The notes beneath the pieces are model-generated. The model was not told the origin of the DNA. It saw nothing but the letters and a program-made list of their open reading frames with translations, and ran no database searches. The translations under genes and the position numbers were made by a program. From contig JAATFT010000027.1 in assembly GCA_015655075.1 (NCBI GenBank), positions 1-43,835 on the forward strand: a stretch of 43,835 bases of DNA, in the 5' to 3' direction. Position 1 is the stretch's first letter. Each line of letters starts with the position of its first letter. Source of the DNA: Clostridiales bacterium. Its GTDB lineage: Bacteria; Bacillota; Clostridia; Lachnospirales; Lachnospiraceae. Shown piece by piece: positions 8,236 through 16,621 of this stretch.

Positions 8236-9606
8236 TTAGTTCCCGTTAACCCATTTATCAGCCAGAGGCTGTAACTCATCATATAAATCCTGCAAGGCTT
8301 CATCAACTGTCTTATCCCCGCTGTAAATTGCTTCTTCCGCAAGGCCCTGTCCGTCGGAATACTCGGAACTAAAGGGTACAGCCGGGAATGCCTTGGCTTT
8401 TTCGGCTAACACGGAATCAATAAAACCTTTCAGCTGCGGTGCCTGACTTACCAATTCCTCTGATTTTAAGGCACTGTAAGTTGTCGGCAGGCTTCCTTTT
8501 GCCGCGCAGAATTTGATATAAGCCTCATCCGAAGTGAGATAATTAACAACCTCAAATGCCTTCTCAGCATTTTTACTTGTTGCGGATATGGATAACATAC
8601 CGCCCTGTAATCTTCCTGAACCGGCAAGTTCCGGTTTATTCTCAGTAACGGGAACCTCCACTGCACCCCATTCAAAACCATCCGGAGCATATTGATCAAT
8701 AAAGTTTTCGAACCATTCACCTTCTATTGCAAATACTACTTTGCCCTGGAAAAACGGATTATCAGAAGATGCATAGGTACCAAAGCCGCTCTTGAATTTT
8801 GTTACCGCATCAATTCCGTAATCGGTATAATACAAAGCCTTATAGGAAATAGCATCCTTAAATTCCTGGCTTGTACATGTTACCTGATTTGTGCCAAAAT
8901 CATAAAATTCCGCGCCAAACAGGTATGGCATTTCAACCCGGTCAATCCAGGGATAATCAGGAACATATCCCAGTCTGGTGTAATCTCCGGAATCATCCTT
9001 TAAAACAGCCTTCTTAGAAATATCAGCCATCTCCTCCAGTGTTTTAGGAGACTCTGCCTTTAATTCCTCCAATACGGCTTTATTGTAGAAAAGCATATAG
9101 GAATCCATGGTATATGGCATTCCATACTGAACTCCGTCATAATTTCCTAATTTATAAACGGATTCATAAATATTGGATACATCTATTCCTTTGCCGGCGA
9201 TATAATCATCGATTGGTGCCAGCATACCTGCATCTGCCCATTTACTGCAGGTCGTATCAGCCGTATAAACTATATCGGGGCCGTCTCCGCTGGGGATAGC
9301 GGTAAGCATTTTATCTTCCGTCTGGGAAGCAAGAACTTCAACCTGTACATCAGACTGGCTGTTATTATAATCATCTATAACCGCCTGCAAAGCATCTGCT
9401 TCACTTCCGCTCCAGGTATGCCAGAAATTGATAACCGTTTTTTTACCGTTTTCTGCTGATGCTGATGTTCCACCAGGTGTGGCTGCCGCGTCGGATTCCG
9501 TACCGGTTTCCGTGTTTTCCGAATTTTCCTTTGATCCGCAGCCTGTAATGGAAAACATCAAACAGGCCGCCATAGCAATGCTGATTGCTTTTTTTAACAT
9601 TTTCAT
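8236..9606 (-). CDS. ABC transporter sugar-binding lipoprotein
   Basis: The 456-residue product is an extracellular solute-binding protein family 1 member. Residues 1-23 are a lipoprotein signal with lipobox SITGC, so Cys23 would be acylated and the protein anchored outside the membrane. A Ser/Thr/Glu-rich linker (about 24-55) follows. The mature domain begins with VINFWHTWSGSEADALQAVI and includes GDGPDIVYTAD and GMPYTMDSYMLFYNKAVLEE, hallmarks of MalE-like proteins. The start ATG 9606 has AGGAGG 8 nt upstream. It heads an operon with the two permeases. Family membership suggests an oligosaccharide or glycoside ligand, but the nearby peptidase and DUF1177 genes leave other ligands open. Confidence 0.93.
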   Translation of the reverse strand: MKMLKKAISIAMAACLMFSITGCGSKENSENTETGTESDAAATPGGTSASAENGKKTVINFWHTWSGSEADALQAVIDDYNNSQSDVQVEVLASQTEDKMLTAIPSGDGPDIVYTADTTCSKWADAGMLAPIDDYIAGKGIDVSNIYESVYKLGNYDGVQYGMPYTMDSYMLFYNKAVLEELKAESPKTLEEMADISKKAVLKDDSGDYTRLGYVPDYPWIDRVEMPYLFGAEFYDFGTNQVTCTSQEFKDAISYKALYYTDYGIDAVTKFKSGFGTYASSDNPFFQGKVVFAIEGEWFENFIDQYAPDGFEWGAVEVPVTENKPELAGSGRLQGGMLSISATSKNAEKAFEVVNYLTSDEAYIKFCAAKGSLPTTYSALKSEELVSQAPQLKGFIDSVLAEKAKAFPAVPFSSEYSDGQGLAEEAIYSGDKTVDEALQDLYDELQPLADKWVNGN

Positions 9607-9626
9607 TTTTCTTTCCTCCTTATTTT

Positions 9627-9665
9627 AAAAAAAGCGGTCCCACTTTATTATGATATGGTCCGCTT
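9627..9665 (-). terminator. Terminator-like hairpin in the leader of the ABC operon (attenuator candidate)
   Basis: On the minus strand AAGCGGACCA pairs with TGGGACCGCTT (small internal mismatch, 13-nt loop), followed directly by a run of seven T. The Shine-Dalgarno and start of the binding-protein gene follow within about 25 nt. No minus-strand gene ends here (the neighbour is the divergent gene at 9942), so this is not an ordinary 3' terminator. It looks like an attenuator or a processing element in the 5' leader. The remaining 9666-9941 spacer holds the two divergent promoters; I found no convincing -35/-10 pair and only note the near-repeat TGCACAA at 9738 and 9771. Confidence 0.6.
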
Positions 9666-9941
9666 CTTTGCTTACATTGTATTCATATGAACTAAAAACA
9701 GTATATAAAACTATGGTATTTATGTCCTCGTTATTATGCACAAAAAGTATACGCATATTTTTAGGCGGCGTGCACAAGCGTTTTAAAACATCTTTTGCTA
9801 TACTAAATTATTAATTACAGTACTTTCTAAACTTGTTTCAATTCGAATAAACACCGAATATGGAATGAAACATAAATTACGATAGCCATACGAAACAACT
9901 ATACATAAAATGAACGAATAAATCAACTGGGAGGATTAATT

Positions 9942-10880
9942 ATGTTATTGAAACAATTAATGGAAGTCTATGATATTCTGGATGACAGTACTGCTTCAGG
10001 CAGCAAAATGAAAGATTACTATTTAAAATTAAAACCGGATGCGAATATTAAAACCTTTGTACTGAATGGGCCCAAAGGCCGTACTGACGTTATCAGGATA
10101 CTGATACCGGGTCGCTACGGTAAAACAAGCGGAGGAACTGCTCCTACTTTGGGAATCATAGGCCGTCTGGGCGGGTTAGGGGCCAGACCGGAGATGACCG
10201 GATTTGTATCGGATGGTGACGGTGCATGTACAGCGCTTACAGCTGCTGCAAAATTATTAGACATGCAGGCAAAAGGCGATTTTCTTGAGGGCGACGTAAT
10301 TGTCGCCACGCATATTTGTCCCAATGCACCGACACAACCCCATCAACCTGTGCCTTTTATGGGTTCTCCGGTTAAAATGTCACAAAATAATGAAACAGAG
10401 GTAATGCCGGAAATGGATGCAATTCTCTCTATCGATACAACGAAAGGCAACCGGCTGATTAACCATAGGGGCTTTGCCATATCCAACACAGTAAAGGACG
10501 GGTATATCTTACGGGTATCTGATGATTTACTGGACATTATGCAAACCACTACGGGAGAACCCCCATACATATTCCCCCTTGCCACTCAGGATATCACCCC
10601 ATATGGTAACGGTTTATATCACTTAAACAGTATTTTACAGCCTGCTGTTGCAACCTCTGCACCGGTAGTCGGTGTAGCGATTACAACAAAAACCACGGTA
10701 GCCGGCTGTGCCACAGGTGCAAGCCATTTTACGGATATAGAAGAAGCCTCACGCTTTTCCGTGGAAGTTGCCAAATATTTTGGTAAAGGAACCTGTAAAT
10801 TCTATGATGTAAAAGAATTCCAGATGTTAATTAAACTATATGGACCCATGAAGCATCTGCAGACTTTAGAGAACAATTGA
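9942..10880 (+). CDS. DUF1177 domain-containing protein
   Basis: The 312-residue product is recognised as a DUF1177 protein, a family of about 300-320 residues with no established function. Conserved-looking blocks are TLGIIGRLGGLGARPEMTGF, VSDGDGACTALTAAAKL, VIVATHICPNAPTQPHQPVP and SIDTTKGNRLINHRGFAIS. The density of Asp, His and Thr in these blocks would fit metal or small-molecule binding, but that is inference. No signal peptide or membrane segment is seen. It starts at an ATG with GGGAGG about 8 nt upstream. It is divergent from the ABC operon and may share its regulation. DUF1177 genes elsewhere often sit with amidase or peptidase genes and uptake systems, which fits the M81 gene nearby. 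Confidence 0.82.
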   Translation: MLLKQLMEVYDILDDSTASGSKMKDYYLKLKPDANIKTFVLNGPKGRTDVIRILIPGRYGKTSGGTAPTLGIIGRLGGLGARPEMTGFVSDGDGACTALTAAAKLLDMQAKGDFLEGDVIVATHICPNAPTQPHQPVPFMGSPVKMSQNNETEVMPEMDAILSIDTTKGNRLINHRGFAISNTVKDGYILRVSDDLLDIMQTTTGEPPYIFPLATQDITPYGNGLYHLNSILQPAVATSAPVVGVAITTKTTVAGCATGASHFTDIEEASRFSVEVAKYFGKGTCKFYDVKEFQMLIKLYGPMKHLQTLENN

Positions 10881-10901
10881 GCCACTCAATAGGAGCGGCC
10901 C
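10879..10901. terminator. Hairpin between convergent genes
   Basis: GAGCCACTC (10879-10887) and GAGCGGCCC (10893-10901) pair over nine positions on the minus strand with G-U wobbles, and over seven of nine on the plus strand. It overlaps the DUF1177 stop and lies between convergent genes. There is no strong U-run, so termination is only possible. Confidence 0.35.
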
Positions 10902-10912
10902 AATTTCTCATG

Positions 10913-10950
10913 AATTAAAGCACTGATGGTTTACCGGTTACATAAATACA
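10913..10950. repeat. Dispersed repeat, tail copy B
   Basis: CATGAATTAAAGCACTGATG and the following GGTTTACCGGTTACATA align without gaps to 2121-2158, with about eight mismatches in 36 positions. Here too the tail follows a hairpin (10879-10901), although the stem sequence differs from copy A. Confidence 0.4.
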
Positions 10951-10957
10951 TTAAATT

Positions 10958-13123
10958 TTAAGCATAATAAAGTCTAACACCGGTTTCATGACTCATCCGG
11001 GTTGGATGTCCTTTCGTATGCATAGGCATGTGGAGAATGTCGTCATAATGATTTGTGCAAATTATTTCATTATGCTTTTCTAGTATTAATGCAACATAGA
11101 TGACTTCTTCTTTATCAAATTTAACATTCAGATCCCATACTTTTATGATTGCGTCACCGCCTACATAAAGCTCTTTTTGCTTTTTTAAAATTACCTTCCC
11201 TTCCCTATCCGTTATAACACAGGAAGCGGTGCAATCGCCAAGGGGCGTTAACAAATCATGGACTACGTAAATACTGTCCAGGCTATCTTTGTATTTCATA
11301 AAGATTCCCGTCGGCATATTACTTTCCGTCATAGCATCTGCTCCTGCCTTCGGAATTCCCCACCAGTCATATAATCCATAGAAGCTCTGAGGGCACATAT
11401 CATTAAACAGGAACTGGACGTATCCTGCATTGGGATTATATTTCTGCATTCTGTAATGCTCGGTATAATATTTTAATAAAGAATATTGATATTTCCCGAT
11501 TTCCTCAATATCATTTACTATATTATTTAATCGCCTGTAAACAACCGGCATTTTTTTTAGGTTTTCTAAACAGGGCGGAGCATCAAAACCAAATTCGGTA
11601 TTTAGCTTCTCCACCGTTCCATAAATGTCACTGTAATGTCCATTTTCCCCCGCAAGAGAGCCAATATAATTATGACTGTCGCCGCTGTCAGGATCATCTT
11701 CATACATGGAGCCTTTTATTACAGGTCTCGATGGATCATGATCACATACCGCTTTATATAATATCGGTCCAGGATTAATATCCATGGAACGGCTGTGGGC
11801 TTTAGACGTTCCTTCCGGCACATCGTCTAAAAGTCCCGGCTCATTCATACAAATCCAGCATAATATTGACGGATATTTTTTAAGCATATCAACTGTCTGC
11901 AAATACACATGAATAAACCTTTGCGCAAAAGCATCCGATAACGGATGCGCCCAATTATATTCCGAATCCTGCATAATCCCAATACCCAGCTCCGTACATA
12001 ATCCGTAAAACTCCGGCATATCCACATGTACATGTACCCGTATCATATTAAAACCATTTGATTTTATAGCCATGAGATCTCTTTTATATCTTTCCTTATT
12101 CATAGCGGAGATATAATTATCCGGGAAATATGCCGTTCCGCGCATATATAACTTGTTTCCGTTTAATATAAATGTTGTTTGTTTATCATTACGCAGCATT
12201 TCTATTTTCCGAAAACCTGTTATTTCCTTATATTCATAAACAGTTCCTTCCTTACTGTCTTTTAAATATATCTTAATTAAATAAGTATACGGCATACCTC
12301 GATCCCATGTATTCCACAAGCGGATATCCCGTACAGTTCCTTTCAGTGTATGGATACCGTCTTTCTCAATTTTACAATTATCCTGATACAGTATTTCTTT
12401 TGTTAATTTATCAATACAGCACCAGCCAAGCTGATATTCTCTTTCTTCAGAATTAGAGACAGCTACTTCAATTTTAACGGCGGCGCTATCTAACGTCTCA
12501 TTCAATGCATAAGTAACAACCGGCGTGGTTTGAAAAACAGCCCCGTCATGAATTTCCACCATGACGCTTCCATATATACCCACAGGGTTTATGTCTCTTT
12601 GCACAAAGGTATCCGAGTGCTCATACGTTCCTTTAACCATGTTCCGGTAAATCAGGAAAGTACGTCGTTCCTGATTATTACCATCCACTTCATCGTCCCA
12701 GGGCGACCATACTTTTACAATTAAACGGTTACTTTTTCCTGCTTTAATAACATCGTCAAGATTAAATTCAAATGGTATGGAATAACCCTCATGTTCACCT
12801 AAAAACACCCCATTAACCCATACCTTGCAATAATAATCAACATTCGTAAATTTAAGTACACAATGTCCTTTTGCATCATCAGGAACAAAGAAATCATTTT
12901 TATACCACCATGGAGCGTCGTTAAAATAACGCAGCTCACGTCCCCAATATGGGTTTTCCGATAATATCAACTGTAATTGTTTAAGTTTTGGAAGTTCTTC
13001 CCATTCTGACATCTGAGGCCCCTGCAGTGTTAGAAAATCATCTTTCTTATATAATTCCAGTATTTCTCCCGTATCATGAACATCCTGCAATATATACCAA
13101 TCTTTTATTAATTCTAAAATCAT
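10958..13123 (-). CDS. Glycoside hydrolase family 2 enzyme
   Basis: The 721-residue product has the GH2 arrangement: an N-terminal jelly-roll sugar-binding domain (about 40-190, with YYCKVWVNGVFLGEHEGYSI), an immunoglobulin-like domain (about 195-310) and a TIM barrel. The barrel carries FNMIRVHVHVDMPEFY. The acid/base is Glu428 in CWICMNEPG and the nucleophile is Glu510 in LNTEFGFD, a spacing of 82 residues that fits the family. No signal peptide is seen, so it acts in the cytoplasm on imported glycosides. Length and motifs fit beta-galactosidase, beta-glucuronidase or beta-mannosidase subfamilies, and I cannot decide between them. It is the last gene of an operon with an importer, which presumably brings in its substrate. 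The start has AGGAGA 8 nt upstream. Confidence 0.93.
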   Translation of the reverse strand: MILELIKDWYILQDVHDTGEILELYKKDDFLTLQGPQMSEWEELPKLKQLQLILSENPYWGRELRYFNDAPWWYKNDFFVPDDAKGHCVLKFTNVDYYCKVWVNGVFLGEHEGYSIPFEFNLDDVIKAGKSNRLIVKVWSPWDDEVDGNNQERRTFLIYRNMVKGTYEHSDTFVQRDINPVGIYGSVMVEIHDGAVFQTTPVVTYALNETLDSAAVKIEVAVSNSEEREYQLGWCCIDKLTKEILYQDNCKIEKDGIHTLKGTVRDIRLWNTWDRGMPYTYLIKIYLKDSKEGTVYEYKEITGFRKIEMLRNDKQTTFILNGNKLYMRGTAYFPDNYISAMNKERYKRDLMAIKSNGFNMIRVHVHVDMPEFYGLCTELGIGIMQDSEYNWAHPLSDAFAQRFIHVYLQTVDMLKKYPSILCWICMNEPGLLDDVPEGTSKAHSRSMDINPGPILYKAVCDHDPSRPVIKGSMYEDDPDSGDSHNYIGSLAGENGHYSDIYGTVEKLNTEFGFDAPPCLENLKKMPVVYRRLNNIVNDIEEIGKYQYSLLKYYTEHYRMQKYNPNAGYVQFLFNDMCPQSFYGLYDWWGIPKAGADAMTESNMPTGIFMKYKDSLDSIYVVHDLLTPLGDCTASCVITDREGKVILKKQKELYVGGDAIIKVWDLNVKFDKEEVIYVALILEKHNEIICTNHYDDILHMPMHTKGHPTRMSHETGVRLYYA

Positions 13124-13149
13124 TATGTATTCTCCTTATTATAAAATTT

Positions 13150-13992
13150 TCAGCTCTTTACTGCTCCCGCAGCCATTCCTTCCATCACTTGCCTATTTAA
13201 TATAAAATAAATAATCATGGTAGGTAAAATCGCTATCACAATTGATGCAAAAGTTGCCCCCCAGTCTCTTCTTCCCATTTCGCCGACAAAATCATTTAAT
13301 CCGATAGGCAAGGTTTTCATTGTATCTTTTGTCATAAAAGTATTAGCATAGGTAAATTCATTCCATATTGATACGAAATTATAAATGATAATTGTAACAG
13401 TTGAGTTTTTTGCTATCGGCATCATAATTTTTAAAAATTTTGTCCAATGACCTGCTCCATCAATTGCGGCGGCTTCCATTAATTCGTCCGGTACAAATCT
13501 CATAAAACCCGTATACAGGTAAATACACATGGGCAGGCCAAAACCCACCTGCGGCAGGATCAAAGAGAGATAGGTATTTCTAAGTCCCAAATCGTTATAA
13601 ATCTGAAACATTGGTATTAAGCATGAAAATATAGGAACCATCATACCAATAAGAAAAAAAGTCAATAACTTTTCATTTTGTTTAAATTTAATCTTGCTGA
13701 TTGCATAAGCTGACGGGGCGCCAAGCACTATAATCCCAATAAGAGTAAATATAGCAACAACCGTACTATTTAAAAAGTATTTGACTAATTTGGAAGAGAA
13801 TAATGCTTTTGCATAATTCCCAAGATATAACGACGCAGGAAAGGCATAAGGCGCGCTACCGGCTATATCTTCCGCCGATTTAAAACTAGACATTACAACC
13901 CAGATTACAGGGTAGCTTTGTATGACAATAAAAAGCAAAATTATCATATAAAATATAAAACCTGTGAATTTCCCAGCTTTTAAATGATTCAT
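13150..13992 (-). CDS. ABC transporter permease, MalG-like (second importer)
   Basis: The 280-residue permease has six predicted membrane helices. The first is residues 10-32 (FIFYMIILLFIVIQSYPVIW), followed by VVMSSFKSAEDI typical of MalG-type proteins. The EAA loop is LMEAAAIDGAGHWTKFLKIM, ending MPIAK. An upstream ATG at 14034 would overlap the previous gene by 29 bp. I chose ATG 13992 because AGGAGG lies exactly 8 nt before it and it falls 14 bp after the previous stop. It forms the translocation pore with the MalF-like partner and would need an ATPase encoded elsewhere. The GH2 gene starts 27 bp downstream. Confidence 0.91.
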   Translation of the reverse strand: MNHLKAGKFTGFIFYMIILLFIVIQSYPVIWVVMSSFKSAEDIAGSAPYAFPASLYLGNYAKALFSSKLVKYFLNSTVVAIFTLIGIIVLGAPSAYAISKIKFKQNEKLLTFFLIGMMVPIFSCLIPMFQIYNDLGLRNTYLSLILPQVGFGLPMCIYLYTGFMRFVPDELMEAAAIDGAGHWTKFLKIMMPIAKNSTVTIIIYNFVSIWNEFTYANTFMTKDTMKTLPIGLNDFVGEMGRRDWGATFASIVIAILPTMIIYFILNRQVMEGMAAGAVKS

Positions 13993-14005
13993 TTTCTTGA
14001 CCTCC

Positions 14006-14878
14006 TCATTCATTTTTGTGAGATCTTGCCTCAAACAATCTCACAATTCCAACCGCCGCAAGAGATTCAAGTAAAATAAATACCGCTAAAGCACTGCCAT
14101 ATCCAAATTTAGACATACTAAATGCCGTTTTATACATATAGGTGGCAACCAGCTCAGTTGCATTCCCCGGTCCGCCGTTCGTTAATATATAAGATACGTC
14201 AAATCCCTTTAATGTTCCATTTACTAAAATTACCAGCACAACAAAGAAAATATTTTTTATTAATGGTAATCTAATATATCTATACTGCTGGAACCGGTTG
14301 CAGCCATCCAAATAAGCTGCTTCAACCACATCCCTGGATATATTCATAAATGCGGAATAAAATATAACCATATACAGTCCGCAGAATTTATATCCGTCAA
14401 TTAAACTCACCCATAAAAGTGCCAAATCATATTCCGATAGAAAAGCAATCGGTTTCAGGCCCATAAATTTCATAATAGCGGGAATTACGCCTAACGGCTG
14501 TACCGACAGCATTTTTTCAAATATCTTACAGATAGCCATGGATGAAATAATACAGGGAATAAAATAAACCACTCTTAAAATGTTGGAGCCCTTTGTTATG
14601 TTGGTTAATAATATTGCCATAACAAGTCCCGCTATTAATTGAAAAGTGGTGCCGACAACCATAAAAAATATATTATTTTTAAAAGCCGTCCACAATGTCT
14701 TATCACTAAATAAACGAATATAATTATCCAATCCTATAAAAACTTTATTTCCTACGCCGCTCCAATTGGTAAAACTATATGTAATTGACCATATAAGAGG
14801 AAAGATTACGACTCCGGTATATATAATAATAGCAGGTAGAGAAAATAACCACGGTTCCAGTCTGTTTTTTGGTTTCAT
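14006..14878 (-). CDS. ABC transporter permease, MalF-like (second importer)
   Basis: The 290-residue product is a MalF/UgpA-type permease. It has a short basic start (MKPKNRLEPW), a first helix (LFSLPAIIIYTGVVIFPLIW) and the YSFTNWSGVG motif. The EAA loop is VVEAAYLDGCNRFQQYRYIR, followed by LPLIKN. The conserved VLTNGGPGNATELVATYMY block matches the VTGGGP region near the end of the family. It is separated from the binding protein by 114 bp containing a strong hairpin and from the second permease by 13 bp. GGAGGGA lies just upstream of its ATG. Confidence 0.92.
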   Translation of the reverse strand: MKPKNRLEPWLFSLPAIIIYTGVVIFPLIWSITYSFTNWSGVGNKVFIGLDNYIRLFSDKTLWTAFKNNIFFMVVGTTFQLIAGLVMAILLTNITKGSNILRVVYFIPCIISSMAICKIFEKMLSVQPLGVIPAIMKFMGLKPIAFLSEYDLALLWVSLIDGYKFCGLYMVIFYSAFMNISRDVVEAAYLDGCNRFQQYRYIRLPLIKNIFFVVLVILVNGTLKGFDVSYILTNGGPGNATELVATYMYKTAFSMSKFGYGSALAVFILLESLAAVGIVRLFEARSHKNE

Positions 14879-14919
14879 TCCATCGACTCCCTCCGAATAT
14901 ATTCAGCCAGACGCAGTAT

Positions 14920-14975
14920 CTTATAAGTTTATGGCCGCTTTGTATATCACTGCAAAGTAGCCATAACTTAATAAG
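14920..14975 (-). promoter_or_regulatory. Long hairpin in the binding-protein/permease spacer
   Basis: CTTATAAGTTTATGGCCGC (start 14920) and GTAGCCATAACTTAATAAG (end 14975) are arms of a roughly 23-bp imperfect stem with a 10-nt loop. It lies just downstream of the binding-protein stop at 14993. No U-run follows, so it is more likely an mRNA 3'-end stabiliser or partial terminator giving more binding protein than permease. The other importer in this window has an analogous hairpin. Confidence 0.6.
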
Positions 14976-14992
14976 TGTTATATAAATCCCAA

Positions 14993-16342
14993 TTACTTAA
15001 TATTTTCAGCAACTATTGCATCCATGTTTTCCGCCCATTCCTGTGGAGTAGTCTGTCCCAGTACCAGACTGGTAGTTTCTTTTTCCAAAGGTTCAACGGA
15101 TGCCGAATCAATCACGACATCCCAACATTTTGCATATGTTTTAACACCCGATACATCTTTAATTATCTGCTGATAAATATCCGGAAGATTGTTCATTGTC
15201 TCTTCATCCGGCATAACTGATGGAAGATTATTATATTTTAAACTTGCTTCTGCGTAATTATCGATTAAATAGCTTATAAATGATTTCATTTCCTCATTCA
15301 TAGCATCTGAACAAATTGCTGTTCCAATACCTGAATTGGCAAAGAAATCTGTACTTTCCGTAACATCATTATCAGTATGAACAGGCATTGTAAAGAATCC
15401 AAAATCTTCTTTCAGATTGCCATCTTCGCCTACTAAATCTTCCAAAACCCAAGTTCCGTTATAAAGCATTGCAGTCTGCCCACTTGCAAACAGATCAACC
15501 ATGGTGTCATAATCCGCGCTGGACCAGCCGGTTTGCAAATACGGCGAAATTTTTTGCATGAACTCGGCTCCCGCAATTCCGGCCTCATCCGTAAAAGATA
15601 ATTTTCCCGTACTTGCATTTGTGATATAATCATTACCTGTCAATCTGAATGGTACCATGGCAAAATAACGTAAAATCGGCCATTCATCACCCATTGCTAT
15701 AGGGGTATATCCTTTATCCAGCAGTTTCTGGCAATCGCTTAATAACTCGTCAAAAGTCTTAGGAGCACTTACTATGCCCGTATCCTCAAACATTTTCTTA
15801 TTATAGAAAAAGTATTCCGTATTGCATTGAAATGTCACGAGATTTAATTCGCCGCTGGTAAGCCTGGCATATTCTTTGGAAATTGTAAAAATCTTATCTG
15901 AAACTCCTAATTCATTATATAAATCTTCTATGGAGTACGCTTTACCGTCTTTTACAATATCCGCAAACCAAGTATCCGGATCTGAATCATACCACTCTGG
16001 AAGTTCGTCACTGGCTGCTAAAATTTTCAGTTTCTGCAGATAAGATGATCTGTCTGAAATATTTTCGATTTCAAAAGTAAAATCCAAATCCGGATTTTCA
16101 TCCTTATAGCTTGCCGCTATATCTTTTACTGCTTTAATTACTGCCTCATCTGCACTTCTTGCACTTAACCAATTAATGTGCAGAATCCTATCCACAGAGG
16201 TTTGACTATCCTTAGAGGTTTGACTTTTCTCAGAAGTTGACAATGAATTTCCGTCTTTACTTACCGATTCTTTTCCGCAACCTGTAAACAATCCGGCTAT
16301 CATTGTAATAAATAATAAAATCCCCAATACATTTTTCCGCAT
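14993..16342 (-). CDS. ABC transporter sugar-binding lipoprotein (second importer)
   Basis: The 449-residue product is an extracellular solute-binding protein of family 1. A lipoprotein signal peptide with lipobox LFTGC puts the acylated Cys at position 22. A Ser/Lys-rich linker follows to about residue 48. The mature part has EWYDSDPDTWFADI, NTEYFFYNKKMFEDTGI, PKTFDELLSDCQKLLDKGYT and PIAMGDEWP, as in oligosaccharide-binding proteins of CUT1 importers. The start has AGGAGG 8 nt upstream. It is the promoter-proximal gene of the operon with two permeases and GH2 and is divergent from the YesM/YesN-like pair. A beta-linked di- or oligosaccharide is the likely ligand, by inference from the GH2 gene. 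Confidence 0.93.
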   Translation of the reverse strand: MRKNVLGILLFITMIAGLFTGCGKESVSKDGNSLSTSEKSQTSKDSQTSVDRILHINWLSARSADEAVIKAVKDIAASYKDENPDLDFTFEIENISDRSSYLQKLKILAASDELPEWYDSDPDTWFADIVKDGKAYSIEDLYNELGVSDKIFTISKEYARLTSGELNLVTFQCNTEYFFYNKKMFEDTGIVSAPKTFDELLSDCQKLLDKGYTPIAMGDEWPILRYFAMVPFRLTGNDYITNASTGKLSFTDEAGIAGAEFMQKISPYLQTGWSSADYDTMVDLFASGQTAMLYNGTWVLEDLVGEDGNLKEDFGFFTMPVHTDNDVTESTDFFANSGIGTAICSDAMNEEMKSFISYLIDNYAEASLKYNNLPSVMPDEETMNNLPDIYQQIIKDVSGVKTYAKCWDVVIDSASVEPLEKETTSLVLGQTTPQEWAENMDAIVAENIK

Positions 16343-16378
16343 ATGTTTTCCTCCTATTTAATGAATAATTATTGTTCC

Positions 16379-16403
16379 ATTGTCGGACAATTGCATTATA
16401 TCA
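16379..16403 (-). promoter_or_regulatory. Extended -10 promoter with overlapping palindromic operator
   Basis: On the minus strand TGATATAAT (16395-16403) is an extended -10 element. The -35 region at the 17-bp position (TTTTAT) is weak, as expected for an activator-dependent promoter. Immediately downstream, over the likely start site, is the palindrome ATTGTCCGACAAT (16379-16391), 6+1+6 bp and perfect. It would drive the second binding protein-permease-GH2 operon. The palindrome suggests a dimeric repressor in addition to the AraC-type regulator; the factor is unknown. Confidence 0.5.
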
Positions 16404-16621
16404 AATGTAAATATTTTATAAAAGGGAAATAATTCGTAAAATTAGTAATATTTTAGTGACTTTGCGATAATCCCTATACAATTTATTTATTTTATTATAA
16501 AATATTAACAACTTAAATTTATTTAATGCTCCAAGCAAGCTTTTTTCAAACACACTCTAACGAAGAAATTTTATGATTATATTAATTTACATTTACTTTA
16601 GTTATATTGGGAGGATATATA

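Noticed and set aside
9738..9780. TGCACAA near-repeats and CGCATA/TATGCA as a catabolite-response (cre) site
   Set aside because: The spacing and sequence do not match the cre consensus with its central CG and flanking symmetry.
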